A stretch of 64,000 bases of DNA from Pseudomonas cichorii (GCF_003700275.1 NZ_RBRE01000003.1:1-64000), one strand, 5' to 3'; shown: positions 28,633 to 42,600, counted from the stretch's first letter. A program made the numbers and translations. The notes: generated by a model from the sequence alone, not told the origin.

Positions 28633-29145
28633 GTGCAACCCACTGCAATCGACAGCAAAAGCAAAAACCACTCGAACGAGCGCATCGCTTTCATCCAGGC
28701 TTGCTGGCACAAGGATATTGTCGATCAAAGCCGCAAAGGCTTCGTCACTGAAATGGTCAACCAGGGTTACGCCGAGAGCGATATCGATTTCTTTGAAGTC
28801 GGCGGTGCCTTTGAAATTCCCCTGCATGCCAAACTGCTGGCCAATACGGGCCGCTACGCCGGCATCGTCGCGGCCGGACTGGTAGTCGATGGCGGCATCT
28901 ATCGCCATGAGTTCGTGGCGCAATCGGTGGTCAGCGCGCTGATGCAAGTCCAGCTGGAGACCCAGGTGCCGGTTTTCTCGGTAGTCCTGACCCCGCACCA
29001 CTTCCATGCAGGCGAAGAGCATCACAAATTCTTCTTCGAGCACTTTGTCCACAAGGGCGAAGAAGCGGCCAAAACCTGTGCCGACACCCTGAACAAGGTT
29101 CGCGCCTTGCGTCGTATCGAGACACAGCAAAAAGCAGCCAGCTGA
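28633..29145 (+). CDS. ribH: 6,7-dimethyl-8-ribityllumazine synthase, type II
   Basis: Protein of 170 residues. Shared motifs: ACWHKDIVDQSRKGF, FEVGGAFEIPLHAK, GRYAGIVAAGLVVDGGIYRHEFVA, and TPHHFHA near the end. The sequence follows the type II (RibH2) branch known from Brucella and Mesorhizobium, decameric and slower than the type I enzyme; a type I copy for bulk riboflavin synthesis would lie elsewhere. It condenses a pyrimidine with dihydroxybutanone phosphate. Start is GTG with CAGGAG eight bases ahead. Its product lumazine is also the antenna pigment of PhrB-type photolyases. Confidence 0.92.
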   Translation: MQPTAIDSKSKNHSNERIAFIQACWHKDIVDQSRKGFVTEMVNQGYAESDIDFFEVGGAFEIPLHAKLLANTGRYAGIVAAGLVVDGGIYRHEFVAQSVVSALMQVQLETQVPVFSVVLTPHHFHAGEEHHKFFFEHFVHKGEEAAKTCADTLNKVRALRRIETQQKAAS

Positions 29146-29153
29146 TCTTGTGT

Positions 29154-29243
29154 GCAGGAGCGAATCCATCCGCGAAGAGGGTGTTCCAGCCGCTAAATAT
29201 TCACCGGCTATAAAAACCTTTCGCGAATGAATTGGCTCCTACG
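29154..29243. repeat. REP pair in inverted orientation (REPIN)
   Basis: GCAGGAGCGAATCCATCCGC at 29154 and its imperfect inverse CGCGAATGAATTGGCTCCTA at 29222 enclose about 40 bases holding a further AGCCG/CGGCT hairpin. This is the familiar Pseudomonas extragenic palindrome. The right arm runs into the last codon of astE. Confidence 0.75.
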
Positions 29244-30240
29244 TGGGCTGTGTAGATGGCACGATCAGGATGCCGGCTCGCAGCCCATTGCCGACCTTCG
29301 GATTCGGGAAGATGATTCTTGCCCCTTCCTCTTCCACCACCCAGCGTGAACCACCCGCGTCTTCGGCCAGCAGAAAGCCCTTCTCCAGCAATGAAAAGTT
29401 TTCCACATCGTCCGGCAGGTTGAGGGTGAAGGCATCGCTGCGCTTGATGATTTCCCGCGCCACGCTGAAGAGCTGCAAGCCGTCCAGGTCTTCGCTCATC
29501 TCAGGTTCGACACCTTCGACAAGCTGCTCCAGAACCCGGCGCAAGGGTGTGAGGTTGACCTGCTGGTTATGGCCGAATGGCCGCGCCTTGCCCAGTTCCA
29601 GAGTGAAAGACTCGGCCCCGAGCTGATCGTAGGTATAGGCGCTGAACACGATGGATGGCTTGTTCTGCAGCAGCACCGCACTCATGCCCGCTGCGCGCAG
29701 CCGCGCCAGTTCACGGCGCGAATGCTGGCGCCCGTCTTTCCATGGATACAGCGCGAACTGCTCGATCTTCGAGCCACGAATGGCGGTGTGCAGGTCGTAA
29801 TGCAGGCGATAGCGATCCGGCACACTGAAAAAGCTCGCTGCCAGACGTTCAAGCTCACAGGCGCGCATGGCCTCCGAGCCGCTGCTTTGTTCATGACGGC
29901 CATTGAACAGCCGATTGACGTCCTGCTCGACATACCGCGCACCACGGCGCATGGCCTCGGGGTTGCCGAACAGAAACAGAATACGGGCCCGCGGTTTGAG
30001 ATCGCCGCGGGCGATGCTGCGGATCAACTCATCCAGCAGCTCGATGGGGGCCGTTTCGTTGCCATGGATACCGGCCGACAACAGCAAGTCAGTGCCATTG
30101 TCCCGATCCTGGGGCGCCCGCACTTCCAGGGCGCCCTCCCCCAGCCAGCGCATACGCACGCCGCCGACGGTCAATTGAGTCTTTTCTGCGGGCTCGCGCC
30201 CGGCCAGAGTCAGTTCCAGCAATTTACCGAGAGCGAGCAT
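29239..30240 (-). CDS. astE: Succinylglutamate desuccinylase
   Basis: Protein of 333 residues of the zinc carboxypeptidase-like AstE/aspartoacylase family. Zinc ligands stand in [13 protein letters not shown] (His and Glu) and [10 protein letters not shown] (second His); [24 protein letters not shown] contains substrate-binding Asn and Arg residues. It is the last enzyme of the arginine succinyltransferase pathway, releasing glutamate and succinate. Last gene of the aru row (called aruE in P. aeruginosa). Confidence 0.96.
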   Translation of the reverse strand: MLALGKLLELTLAGREPAEKTQLTVGGVRMRWLGEGALEVRAPQDRDNGTDLLLSAGIHGNETAPIELLDELIRSIARGDLKPRARILFLFGNPEAMRRGARYVEQDVNRLFNGRHEQSSGSEAMRACELERLAASFFSVPDRYRLHYDLHTAIRGSKIEQFALYPWKDGRQHSRRELARLRAAGMSAVLLQNKPSIVFSAYTYDQLGAESFTLELGKARPFGHNQQVNLTPLRRVLEQLVEGVEPEMSEDLDGLQLFSVAREIIKRSDAFTLNLPDDVENFSLLEKGFLLAEDAGGSRWVVEEEGARIIFPNPKVGNGLRAGILIVPSTQPT

Positions 30241-30257
30241 GGGCAGCTCCTCAATCC

Positions 30258-30542
30258 TTAATGATTGCAGTCAGGTCCGTGTACATGCTCTTCATCGCCG
30301 CTCATGTCGGCAGGTTCCATTTCCAGTTGCAGGCTGACCAGATTGGTGGCCAATGGGCGCAGCAGCAGGTTGGCGTATTCGGCATCGTCTTCTTCGACAT
30401 CGACACCGATCAACAGCTGGCCACGACCATCCTGCTGAATCCACAGCTCTTTACCCTGCCAGATGACGGCTACGCGGGTGCAGGAAGTTTCCAGCTGGGT
30501 GCCGTCGGTGTCTTCGAGGATTAATTGCAGGGCGTCGCTCAT
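30258..30542 (-). CDS. Conserved small acidic protein with His/Cys tail (PA0900-like)
   Basis: Protein of 94 residues, acidic, probably mostly beta strands, with no signal or membrane helix. The C-terminal [11 protein letters not shown] has three His and one Cys, a likely metal-binding tail. It stands between astB and astE, the place of PA0900 in P. aeruginosa, so the position is conserved. Function unknown. The ATG at 30542 follows AGAGAATCCG. Confidence 0.75.
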   Translation of the reverse strand: MSDALQLILEDTDGTQLETSCTRVAVIWQGKELWIQQDGRGQLLIGVDVEEDDAEYANLLLRPLATNLVSLQLEMEPADMSGDEEHVHGPDCNH

Positions 30543-30604
30543 GTTCGGATTCTCTATGCAGATGGAAATCACGCGCCGGACCGATGCCCGGCGCGTCAGG
30601 ACTT

Positions 30605-31951
30605 TCAAACCAGTTGAAAGGGGTAAACGCTGCCCAGTTTAAGGATTTGCGTGAGCTCATCCAATGCCGTGCGGCATTCAGTCAACAATTGTGGATCAGC
30701 CAGGTCGCTTTCGCTCATGCGATCACGATAGTGCCTGTCGACCCAGCGGGTCAGGGTTTCGTACAGGGGCACGCTCATGATCACGCCTGGATTGACCGCT
30801 GCCAGTTCCGTCTCATTGAGCGCAACCCGCAGGCGCAGACATGCCGGGCCACCGCCGTTCTGCATGCTTTGCTTGAGGTCGAAGACTTTCACTTCACGGA
30901 TCGGCCCGCCATCGGCCAGAAGACGCTGAAGATAGTTCCAGACGCGCAGATTGGCCTGGCACTCCTGCGGCACGATCAACAGCATCGAACCATCGGCACG
31001 TGACAACAACTGGCTGTTGAACAGGTAGGAGCGCACCGCGTCCTCGACCGACACTTCGTCACGCGGTACGCAGATCGAGCGGAACAGCCCGCCGACACGA
31101 GCGAGCTTGTCATGCAGCTCGCCCAGCATCGACTCGGTATTGATAAACGCATCCTCATGATGAAACAGCACTTCGCCATTGCCGACCGCAATCACGTCGT
31201 TATGAAACACACCCTGATCGATCACCGCCGGGTTCTGCTGGCCGTAGACCACACCGCTTTCGTTCAGGCCATGCAAGCGGGCAACCGCTCGGGAGGCTTC
31301 GAGGGTCTGCCGGGCCGGGTATTTCTGCGGTGCCGGGTAGCGCGTATCGAAGGCACTGCGGCCAAACACGAAAAACTCCACGCCAGCCTGACCATAGTCG
31401 CGACAGAAACGGCTATGGTTGGCCGCACCTTCGTCACCGAACTGCGCCACTGCGGGCAAGGCCGGGTGATGAGCGAAATGCTGTTCATGGGCGAACATCG
31501 CTTCCAGTACCCGGCTGGTGGTCGGATGCTCGATGCTGCGGTGATATTTGCAGTTCAGGTTTGCGGCCGTGAAATGCACCCGGCCATCGGCCGTATCGGC
31601 GCTCGGACTGACGGTCGCGGCATTGGCGACCCACATGCTCGACGCCGAACAACTGGCGACCAGCAGCGGCATATCGTGCCTGGCTGCCTGCTCGATCACT
31701 TGCGCATCGCTGCCGCTGAAGCCCAGTTGCCGCAAGCCGGCCACGTCAGGACGCTCCTGCGGAGCCAGCACGCCCTGGGTAAAGCCCATGTCCATCAGCG
31801 CTTTCATCTTCGCCAGGCCCTGCAATGCAGCTTCGCGAGGATTGGAGCACTGCTGGCTGTTGCGCTGGGAAGCCACATTACCGTAGGACAGACCGCCGTA
31901 GTTGTGGGTAGGCCCAACCAGACCGTCAAAATTGACTTCACAGGATTTCAT
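30605..31951 (-). CDS. astB: N-succinylarginine dihydrolase
   Basis: Protein of 448 residues, the usual length. It starts [20 protein letters not shown] and keeps the amidinotransferase-fold catalytic regions around [18 protein letters not shown] (His) and [13 protein letters not shown] (nucleophilic Cys near the end). It turns succinylarginine into succinylornithine, CO2 and ammonia. ATG at 31951, not the upstream one at 32005. Confidence 0.97.
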   Translation of the reverse strand: MKSCEVNFDGLVGPTHNYGGLSYGNVASQRNSQQCSNPREAALQGLAKMKALMDMGFTQGVLAPQERPDVAGLRQLGFSGSDAQVIEQAARHDMPLLVASCSASSMWVANAATVSPSADTADGRVHFTAANLNCKYHRSIEHPTTSRVLEAMFAHEQHFAHHPALPAVAQFGDEGAANHSRFCRDYGQAGVEFFVFGRSAFDTRYPAPQKYPARQTLEASRAVARLHGLNESGVVYGQQNPAVIDQGVFHNDVIAVGNGEVLFHHEDAFINTESMLGELHDKLARVGGLFRSICVPRDEVSVEDAVRSYLFNSQLLSRADGSMLLIVPQECQANLRVWNYLQRLLADGGPIREVKVFDLKQSMQNGGGPACLRLRVALNETELAAVNPGVIMSVPLYETLTRWVDRHYRDRMSESDLADPQLLTECRTALDELTQILKLGSVYPFQLV

Positions 31952-32017
31952 CGGCAAGGCTCCGTAGATCTGTTTTTTATAGGTGCATCTTTGCAGTGCT
32001 ATCAATGAGCAGTGCTA

Positions 32018-34506
<2,489 letters not shown>

Positions 34507-34576
34507 GTTATCTCCTCGACCGGGCTCTTCTGGAGCCCGAAAAACTGGCTAATCCGCTGTGTTCGGACGATCAGGA

Positions 34577-35608
34577 TCAGACGGCGACCAGCCGCACGCT
34601 GGCGCCTTCACCGACCCCCAGCGCCTCGGCGGCATTCAGGCTCAGCACCACCGGGCGGCCAGGCGCCCAGTCCAGATCCAGCAACACCGCGCGGTAATCC
34701 TGCAGCAGGCCGTTGGTCACCAGATACAGGCGTCCGCCCTTGCCGCCATCATCGCTGGCGCCGCTGTCGACCTTGACCGGCACCAGACGGCTCTGGGCAA
34801 TCGAACGAATCCCCGATACCCGCGCATGCAGGGTCGGGCCACCGTCGAAAATATCGATGTAATGATCGGTCTCGAAGCCTTCGCGCATCAGGATGTCGAA
34901 AGTGATCTGGGCGCGAGGATGCACCTGGCCCATGGCTTCCTGAGCGGCGTCGGTCAGGAGCGGGACATAGATTGGATAATGCGGCATCAACTCGGCCAGG
35001 AAGGTCCGGCTTTTCAGCCCGCACAAGCGCTCGGCCTCGGCATAGTTGAGGTCGAAGAAGTTACGCCCGATGGCGTCCCAGAACGGCGAATCGCCATTCT
35101 CGTCGCTGTAGCCCACGATCTCGGTCACCACCGAATCGGCGAAACGCTCGGGATGGCTGGCGACAAACAGCAGGCGGCCACGCGAGTTGAGTTCCGACCA
35201 GGCTGTGCCCACCAGTTCGGGAATCACATAGAAACTGGTCAGCAGGCTGTTACCGGTCAGATCGTGGCACTGCGACAGGACGTGGATCTTGTTATGGATC
35301 TTCAGTTCGCGGGAAGCATGCACGAAGGTTTCGTTGCGAAAGCTGTAGAACGGCTCGGAATAACCGGCAGAAGCAACGATGCCGGAACATCCCACCAACT
35401 GGCCGCTATCGCTGTCTTCCAGGACAAAGAAGTAGGTTTCCTCGCCATTGAAACTGACTTCAGCCGCGAACGAGGCTTCCGAAGCACCGATCTTGTCGCC
35501 CAGACGACCCGCATCGTCAGGCAAGGACGTAACACCAATCGGACTGTCGGCAGCGAGGCGCTGGACCTCTGCCAGATCAGCCATTTGCGCGGGGCGCATC
35601 ACCAGCAT
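34577..35608 (-). CDS. aruF: Arginine/ornithine N-succinyltransferase, alpha subunit
   Basis: Protein of 343 residues, clearly related to AruG (MRPAQMADLAEVQRLAADSP, SLLTSFYVIPELVGTAWS, SPFWDAIGRNFFDLNYAEAE). The alpha/beta duplication is typical of Pseudomonas. AAGGAG at about nine bases supports the ATG at 35608, rather than the long frame to 35713. First dedicated enzyme of the pathway, with AruG. Confidence 0.95.
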   Translation of the reverse strand: MLVMRPAQMADLAEVQRLAADSPIGVTSLPDDAGRLGDKIGASEASFAAEVSFNGEETYFFVLEDSDSGQLVGCSGIVASAGYSEPFYSFRNETFVHASRELKIHNKIHVLSQCHDLTGNSLLTSFYVIPELVGTAWSELNSRGRLLFVASHPERFADSVVTEIVGYSDENGDSPFWDAIGRNFFDLNYAEAERLCGLKSRTFLAELMPHYPIYVPLLTDAAQEAMGQVHPRAQITFDILMREGFETDHYIDIFDGGPTLHARVSGIRSIAQSRLVPVKVDSGASDDGGKGGRLYLVTNGLLQDYRAVLLDLDWAPGRPVVLSLNAAEALGVGEGASVRLVAV

Positions 35609-35757
35609 GGTGCCACTCCTTACCAGATAACAGGCCGGCAACACCGGCACTAAAAAGAGCGCCGCGCAGCCTGAAAACCGCCCGGCACAGGAAAAATGTC
35701 CGACGCCCGCCATGGGGCGAACGCCGGAAGGTACAACGTTGAATCAGTGTGCGACGG

Positions 35758-37120
<1,363 letters not shown>

Positions 37121-37190
37121 TATTTCATCACAAAGGCGCAGTTTAACCCCAATGTCTTTCGCGGATAAATCCGCGCCCACACAGTGGCAC

Positions 37191-38183
37191 TTACCCGCGC
37201 TCGGCCGGGACCGAAGACAACTCGAAAGGACTGTTGCTGCGCCGCTGGTTACGGTCTTCACGCGGCGTCGCGCCGAAGAAGTTGCGGTAGGCGCTGGAGA
37301 AGTGCGGGCCGGAAGAGAAGCCACAGGACAGCCCGATCTGGATGATCGACTTGCTGGTCTGCATCAGCATCTGCCGCGCCTTGTTCAGACGCAGCTCCAG
37401 GTAATACTGGCTCGGCACCCGATTGAGGTACTGCTTGAAGATCCGCTCCAGTTGGCGGCGCGACACGCAAACATGCTGGGCGATTTCATCGGTGGTCAGC
37501 GGTTCTTCGATATTGGCTTCCATCAGCAGGACCGCCTGGGTCAGCTTTGGATGGCTGGAGCCCAGGCGATTCTGCAGCGGAATGCGCTGACGCTCACCGC
37601 CTTCACGAATGCGTTCGACCACCAGTTCTTCGGAAACTGCACCGGCCAGTTCCGCGCCATGGTCACGGGACAGCACGGCCAGCAGCAGATCCAGTACCGA
37701 CATGCCGCCACAGGCGGTCAGCCGGTCACGGTCCCAGTCGAACAGATGACTGGTCGCAATCACCTTCGGGAAACGCTCGCTGAAATCATCCTGCCAGCGC
37801 CAGTGCACCGCCGCCCGATAGCCATCGAGCAAGCCAAGCTGGGCCAACGGATAGACACCGGCAGACAGGCCACCGATCACACAACCGGCGCGCACCACTT
37901 GCTTGAGGGCACTGGCCAGCGCCGCCGACATCGGGGCAGGCGGCTCGTCGGCAAGCAGGAACAGCTTCTGGAAGCCGTCGATCCGCCCCGTCCACGGCTC
38001 GCCCGGCAATTGCCATGCACCAGCGGCAACAGGCTCGCCTGCAGCTTCGGCCTGAAGGAATGACAACTCATAGACCACTTCAGGGTGAACACTCTGGGCA
38101 ACGCGCAAGGCTTCCTCGGCCAACGCCAGGGTCAGGGCTTTGGTGCCGGGCCAGACAAGGAAACCTATTCGATGGGCAGTCAT
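37191..38183 (-). CDS. argR: Arginine-responsive regulator ArgR (AraC family)
   Basis: Protein of 330 residues. The N-terminal part is a DJ-1/PfpI-like ligand domain (RIGFLVWPGTKALTLALAEEA, VIGGLSAGVYPLAQLGLL); the C-terminal 100 residues hold the AraC double helix-turn-helix (LTTDEIAQHVCVSRRQLERI and LSCGFSSGPHFSSAYRNFFG). Pseudomonas ArgR is AraC-type, unlike the hexameric ArgR of enterics; it activates aot and aru and represses arginine synthesis. In P. aeruginosa it is cotranscribed with aotJQMOP; here 132 bases separate it from aotP. Confidence 0.96.
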   Translation of the reverse strand: MTAHRIGFLVWPGTKALTLALAEEALRVAQSVHPEVVYELSFLQAEAAGEPVAAGAWQLPGEPWTGRIDGFQKLFLLADEPPAPMSAALASALKQVVRAGCVIGGLSAGVYPLAQLGLLDGYRAAVHWRWQDDFSERFPKVIATSHLFDWDRDRLTACGGMSVLDLLLAVLSRDHGAELAGAVSEELVVERIREGGERQRIPLQNRLGSSHPKLTQAVLLMEANIEEPLTTDEIAQHVCVSRRQLERIFKQYLNRVPSQYYLELRLNKARQMLMQTSKSIIQIGLSCGFSSGPHFSSAYRNFFGATPREDRNQRRSNSPFELSSVPAERG

Positions 38184-38315
38184 TGGGACATCCGATACGT
38201 ATCGCCGCAAGGGTCGAACCTCAACGGGCTCGATCTGGAGTGGCCAGGTCATGTTGCGTGCTGCGCAGCATGCCCTGTTCTGCCGTAAAAGGCATCGCCA
38301 AAGCGACGCCGTCGA

Positions 38316-39080
38316 TTACTTGAGACTGCCCGAGAGAAACTGTTGCAGGCGCTCGGTCTGTGGATTGCTCAACACTTCACGCGGATCACCCCGCTCCAGC
38401 ACCACGCCTTGATGCAGGAAGATCAACTGGTTCGACACCTCACGAGCAAAGCCCATTTCGTGAGTGACCACCACCATGGTCCGGCCTTCCTGCGCCAGCC
38501 CCTGCATGACCTTGAGCACATCGCCGACCAGTTCCGGATCCAGCGCGGAAGTCGGTTCATCGAACAGCATGACCTCCGGCTCCATCGCCAGGGCGCGGGC
38601 TATCGCCACTCGCTGCTGCTCGCCACCGGACATATGACCCGGATAGGCATCCTTGCGATGCGCAACGCCGACTTTTGCCAGGTAATACTCGGCCTTTTCC
38701 AGCGCTTCCTTTTTCGGTACGCCGAGCACATGCACTGGCGCTTCGATGATGTTCTGCAGGGCTGTCATGTGCGCCCACAGATTGAAATGCTGAAACACCA
38801 TCGACAAGCGCGAGCGCATGCGCTGCAACTGCCTGGGGTCGGCAGCCTTCAGGCCGCCTTCCTTGTTCGGCACCAGCTTGAGCTCTTCATTGTTGAGCAG
38901 GATCCTGCCGGCATGGGGTTGCTCAAGCAGGTTGATGCAACGCAGAAAAGTGCTTTTACCCGAACCACTGGAACCAATGATGCTGATGACATCGCCTGCC
39001 CTGGCTGTCAGAGAAACTCCCTTGATTACTTCATGACTGCCATAACGCTTGTGCAGGTCCTGGACTTCAAGTTTGTTCAT
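38316..39080 (-). CDS. aotP: Arginine/ornithine ABC transporter ATP-binding protein
   Basis: Protein of 254 residues, HisP-like. Walker [11 protein letters not shown] loop in [12 protein letters not shown], signature [16 protein letters not shown], Walker [14 protein letters not shown] and the switch His in VTHEMGF are all intact. It powers import through AotQ and AotM. The ATG at 39080 follows a weak site; the longer frame to 39224 has no family match. Confidence 0.96.
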   Translation of the reverse strand: MNKLEVQDLHKRYGSHEVIKGVSLTARAGDVISIIGSSGSGKSTFLRCINLLEQPHAGRILLNNEELKLVPNKEGGLKAADPRQLQRMRSRLSMVFQHFNLWAHMTALQNIIEAPVHVLGVPKKEALEKAEYYLAKVGVAHRKDAYPGHMSGGEQQRVAIARALAMEPEVMLFDEPTSALDPELVGDVLKVMQGLAQEGRTMVVVTHEMGFAREVSNQLIFLHQGVVLERGDPREVLSNPQTERLQQFLSGSLK

Positions 39081-39102
39081 GCTTTCAATTCTCACAAGAC
39101 AG

Positions 39103-40215
39103 TCAGTCACTGAGCAGGCGCCCCTGGCGCAGCGCAGTACGCCCCGCCACTTTGGCCAGCCAGAAACCTGGTTGAGCATAGCGAAGCCGCTCGATGGCGA
39201 ATAACACACCGGCAGTATTCGCACAGATGGTGCTGACCCGATCGGACAGCGGGTCGATGACCTCGAACAACGGATCGCCGACTTCGACCCGGCTTCCCAC
39301 CTCGCGCAGGAAACTCACCACGCCAGGATGAGGCGCGTATAGAAGCTCGGTGCCCTCGAACGGCATGCCTTCGCAGGCTTCACGAACCGGTTGCGGCCAG
39401 TCGCCACTGATAAAGCCCTGCTCGGCCAGAAACGCCAGAATACCTTCGGCATGGGTTTCGGCCTCAGCCCTGCCGGTATCGGCCTGGCCACCCAGTTCAA
39501 TGGTCGTGGCCAGACAGGCCAGGGGAATCTGCGCATCGGCAAAGATTCGCGACAGACGCAGCCACGGCAGCGAACAGGCCTCATCGAAGGAGCTGCCACC
39601 GGAGTCCTCGGCCAGCAGCGCCACCTTGATATCCAGATGCGCAGACAGCGAACGCCATTGCGGCCAATGCTGCGGCAAGGCGTACATGTGCAGGGCGGCA
39701 TCGGCATCGCAATGCAGATCGAGCACCACATCGGCAGTGCAGGCATGGCCGAGCAACAGGCGCTGCATACCCTGCAATTCGCTTTGCGCAGCCGGCAAAC
39801 GCTCCAGCGCCGCGCTCATGGCCTGACGAATCAGTTGAATATTGGCCCGCGGATCATCGCCCAGCTGGCCTTCCAGCATCTCGGCGACCGGCTCGCTCAA
39901 TTCGGTGAAGTCGCGATTGAAATTCTTGCCGCTGCCGAACTCGAAACGCCCTTGATGCGCGCCTTGCAGCAGTTGCCCAAGGCCCAGCGGATTGGCTACG
40001 GGAACCAGCTCGATGACGCCCTTGAGAGCACCCTGCTCTTCAAGCTGAGCCAGGCGCTTTTTCAGCTCCCATGCCGTGCGCATGCCCGGCAACTCGTCAG
40101 CGTGCAGGCTGGCCTGGATATAGGCCTTGCGCTCACCGCTACCGAAACGAAAGACACTCAGTTGACGCTCGGTGCCGAGGCTGCCCCACGGCAATACATG
40201 ATCGATTCTTTGCAT
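39103..40215 (-). CDS. aotO: Succinylglutamate desuccinylase/aspartoacylase-family protein AotO
   Basis: Protein of 370 residues. The zinc site is recognisable: [12 protein letters not shown] (His, Glu) and [13 protein letters not shown] (His). A C-terminal barrel-like segment ([26 protein letters not shown]) resembles a biotinyl-lipoyl fold, as in other deacylase-family members. It sits inside the aot operon as in P. aeruginosa, where it is not needed for uptake as far as I know. It may cleave an acylated amino acid after import; unproven. Confidence 0.88.
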   Translation of the reverse strand: MQRIDHVLPWGSLGTERQLSVFRFGSGERKAYIQASLHADELPGMRTAWELKKRLAQLEEQGALKGVIELVPVANPLGLGQLLQGAHQGRFEFGSGKNFNRDFTELSEPVAEMLEGQLGDDPRANIQLIRQAMSAALERLPAAQSELQGMQRLLLGHACTADVVLDLHCDADAALHMYALPQHWPQWRSLSAHLDIKVALLAEDSGGSSFDEACSLPWLRLSRIFADAQIPLACLATTIELGGQADTGRAEAETHAEGILAFLAEQGFISGDWPQPVREACEGMPFEGTELLYAPHPGVVSFLREVGSRVEVGDPLFEVIDPLSDRVSTICANTAGVLFAIERLRYAQPGFWLAKVAGRTALRQGRLLSD

Positions 40216-40216
40216 G

Positions 40217-40915
40217 TCAGACCTTGCGCGGGGCCAGATAACCCAGCCAGCGACGTTCAGCAAGCTTGAACAGTCGCACCAGAATGAATGTCAGGCACAG
40301 ATAGAAAACGCCTGCGGTTATGTACGCCTCGAAAGGCAGGTAGAACTGGGCATTGACCGTGCGCGCCGCACCGGTGATGTCGATCAGGGTCACGATGGAA
40401 GCCAGACTGGTGGTCTGCAGCATCATGATCACTTCATTGCTGTACTGCGGCAGCGCCCGGCGCAGTGCCGAAGGCAACAGGATGCGGCGATACATCTTGA
40501 TCGGCGACATGCCCATGGCCCTGGCCGCCTCGATCTCGCCAGCGGGTGTGGCCTTGAGACTGCCGGCAATGATCTCGGCAGTGTAGGCGCTGGTATTGAT
40601 GGCAAAAGCCAGGCAGGCGCAGAAGCTGGCACTGGACAGCATCGGCCACAGGAAACTCTCGCGCACCGCCTCGAACTGGGCCAGCCCGTAATAGATCAGG
40701 AACAACTGCACCAGCATGGGTGTGCCGCGAATCACGTAGGTGTACAACCAGGCCGGCAGGTTGACCCAGCGACGTTTGGAGACACGCATCAACCCCAGCG
40801 GCAAGGCCGCAAGCAGGCCGAACGACAGGGAAATGCCCAGCAGCTTCAGGGTCACCAGCAGACCGCCAAAGTACAGCGGCAGGCTTTCCCACACGACGTT
40901 GTAGTCGAAGATCAT
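40217..40915 (-). CDS. aotM: Arginine/ornithine ABC transporter permease
   Basis: Protein of 232 residues, HisM-type, with five hydrophobic segments. The EAA loop reads AAGSLKATPAGEIEAARAMGM in outline (EIEAARAMGMSPIKMYRRIL seen). It pairs with AotQ in the inner membrane. Its first codon overlaps the end of aotQ by four bases, and aotO follows after one base. Confidence 0.95.
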   Translation of the reverse strand: MIFDYNVVWESLPLYFGGLLVTLKLLGISLSFGLLAALPLGLMRVSKRRWVNLPAWLYTYVIRGTPMLVQLFLIYYGLAQFEAVRESFLWPMLSSASFCACLAFAINTSAYTAEIIAGSLKATPAGEIEAARAMGMSPIKMYRRILLPSALRRALPQYSNEVIMMLQTTSLASIVTLIDITGAARTVNAQFYLPFEAYITAGVFYLCLTFILVRLFKLAERRWLGYLAPRKV

Positions 40916-41601
40916 AGCTCGGCCGCCCTTACGCCCACGGAGTAGCGTTTTTCCAGATAACGCAAGGCGAGCAGCGAGACACTGGTAATGACCAGGTACA
41001 TCGCAGCGACCGCCAGGAAAAAGGTGAAAGGCTCGCGGGTGGCATCTGCCGCCTGCTTGGCCTTGAACATCATGTCTTGCAGGCCCACCACGGAAATCAA
41101 CGCGGTTGCCTTGGTCAGGACCAGCCAGTTATTGGTAAAGCCGGGAATCGCCAGACGGATCATCTGCGGAACCAGAATCCGGAAAAACACCTTGAGGCGA
41201 CTCATGCCATAGGCCATGCCCGCTTCGGCCTGCCCCTTGGGAATGGCCATGAAGGCACCACGAAAGGTTTCTGACAGATAGGCACCGAAAATGAACCCCA
41301 GAGTACCGATACCGGCCATCAGGGGGTTGAGGTCGATATAGTCATCGAAGCCCAGCAGCGGAGCGACGCGATTGAGCAGATCCTGGCCACCATAGAAGAT
41401 CAGCAGGATCAGCACCAGATCGGGAATGCCGCGAATCACGGTGCAATAAAGATCACCCAGCCACGCAAGCCAACGTACAGGCGACAGGCGCAGTGCCACG
41501 CCAATCAGACCGAGGACGATTGCCAGGGCCATCGACGAGAGGGCCAACTGCAAGGTCAGCCAGGCACCTTCGAGGATTACAGCCCCGTAGCCTTTCAACA
41601 T
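40912..41601 (-). CDS. aotQ: Arginine/ornithine ABC transporter permease
   Basis: Protein of 229 residues, HisQ-type, with about five membrane helices and the EAA loop KGQAEAGMAYGMSRLKVFFR. Translationally coupled to aotM through a 4-base ATGA overlap. A terminator-like hairpin lies between aotJ and this gene, so its level should be below that of the binding protein. Confidence 0.95.
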   Translation of the reverse strand: MLKGYGAVILEGAWLTLQLALSSMALAIVLGLIGVALRLSPVRWLAWLGDLYCTVIRGIPDLVLILLIFYGGQDLLNRVAPLLGFDDYIDLNPLMAGIGTLGFIFGAYLSETFRGAFMAIPKGQAEAGMAYGMSRLKVFFRILVPQMIRLAIPGFTNNWLVLTKATALISVVGLQDMMFKAKQAADATREPFTFFLAVAAMYLVITSVSLLALRYLEKRYSVGVRAAEL

Positions 41602-41626
41602 GTTGTACGGTCCTCGAACCGGGGTA

Positions 41627-41665
41627 TAAAAAATGGCGCAATCCAGGCTGCCCTGCTTGCGCCAT
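41627..41665 (-). terminator. Attenuating terminator between aotJ and aotQ
   Basis: On the minus strand ATGGCGCAA (41665-41657... ) pairs with TTGCGCCAT ending at 41633, a perfect 9-bp stem with a 15-base loop, and six T follow at once. It stands 25 bases past the aotJ stop and 26 before the aotQ start. Partial termination here would give more binding protein than permease. Confidence 0.75.
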
Positions 41666-41689
41666 CTCGTTCAGTGGTGTTGCGACAAC

Positions 41690-42466
41690 TTACTTGCCGT
41701 AGATATCGAAATCGAAGTACTTGTCCTGGATTGCCTTGTACTTGCCGTTGGCACGAATCGCGGCAATCGCAGCGTTGATTCGCTCCAGATTGGCCTTGTC
41801 GCCCTTGCGCACGGCGATGCCGATGCCTTCACCGAAGTATTTCGGATCGGTGAACGAAGGCCCGGTGAAAGCATAGCCCTTGCCTGCGTCGGTCTTCAGG
41901 AAACCGTCCTGCAGCAGGGTGGCGTCGGCGACGGTGCCGTCCAGACGACCTGCTGTGATATCCAGGTAGATTTCGTTCTGCGAACCGTAAGGCGTGACTT
42001 CTGCACCCAGGGGAGCCAGAGCTTCGCGGGCAAAGCGCTCGTGGATCGAGCCACGTTGCACACCGATTTTCTTGCCCTTGAGTTCAGCGAGGTTTTCGCC
42101 GACCACGGTACCTTCCTTCATCACCAGACGAGCCGGGGAATTGTAGTACTTGCCGGTGAAATCAACGGACTTCCTGCGGTCGTCGGTAATCGACATCGAG
42201 GACAGGATGGCGTCGATCTTGCGTACCTTGAGTGCCGGGATCAGGCCGTCGAATTCCTGCTCGACCCAGGTGCACTTGACCTTCATCTCTTCACACAGGG
42301 CATTACCGATGTCGTAGTCAAAACCTACGATGCTGCCATCAGGTGCCTTGGAAGCGAACGGAGGGTAAGCGGCTTCGATACCGATCTTGAGCGGTTTTTC
42401 ATCGGCGAAAACCGGCTGGGCCAGCACAGACAACGCCAGCGCGCCAAGAAGCATGAGCTTTTTCAT
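41690..42466 (-). CDS. aotJ: Arginine/ornithine-binding periplasmic protein
   Basis: Protein of 258 residues. Signal peptide [21 protein letters not shown], then the HisJ/ArgT fold: [38 protein letters not shown], and [20 protein letters not shown]. The conserved residues for the alpha-amino acid group (Arg and Asp around RRKSVDFT and DATLLQDGF) are in place. First gene of aotJQMOP-argR; ArgR-like sites lie 140-180 bases before the start. Confidence 0.97.
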   Translation of the reverse strand: MKKLMLLGALALSVLAQPVFADEKPLKIGIEAAYPPFASKAPDGSIVGFDYDIGNALCEEMKVKCTWVEQEFDGLIPALKVRKIDAILSSMSITDDRRKSVDFTGKYYNSPARLVMKEGTVVGENLAELKGKKIGVQRGSIHERFAREALAPLGAEVTPYGSQNEIYLDITAGRLDGTVADATLLQDGFLKTDAGKGYAFTGPSFTDPKYFGEGIGIAVRKGDKANLERINAAIAAIRANGKYKAIQDKYFDFDIYGK

Positions 42467-42600
42467 TTACAGGACTCCATCGATGAAACACGACAAATGG
42501 CAAAGTGAGCGAGAGCCCAAGATGCGAAAGAACAATCCGGAGAGAGCGACGCCAGGCAACTGATACCGAAATTCCGGTCAGACGACCTCTGACAAGTGAA

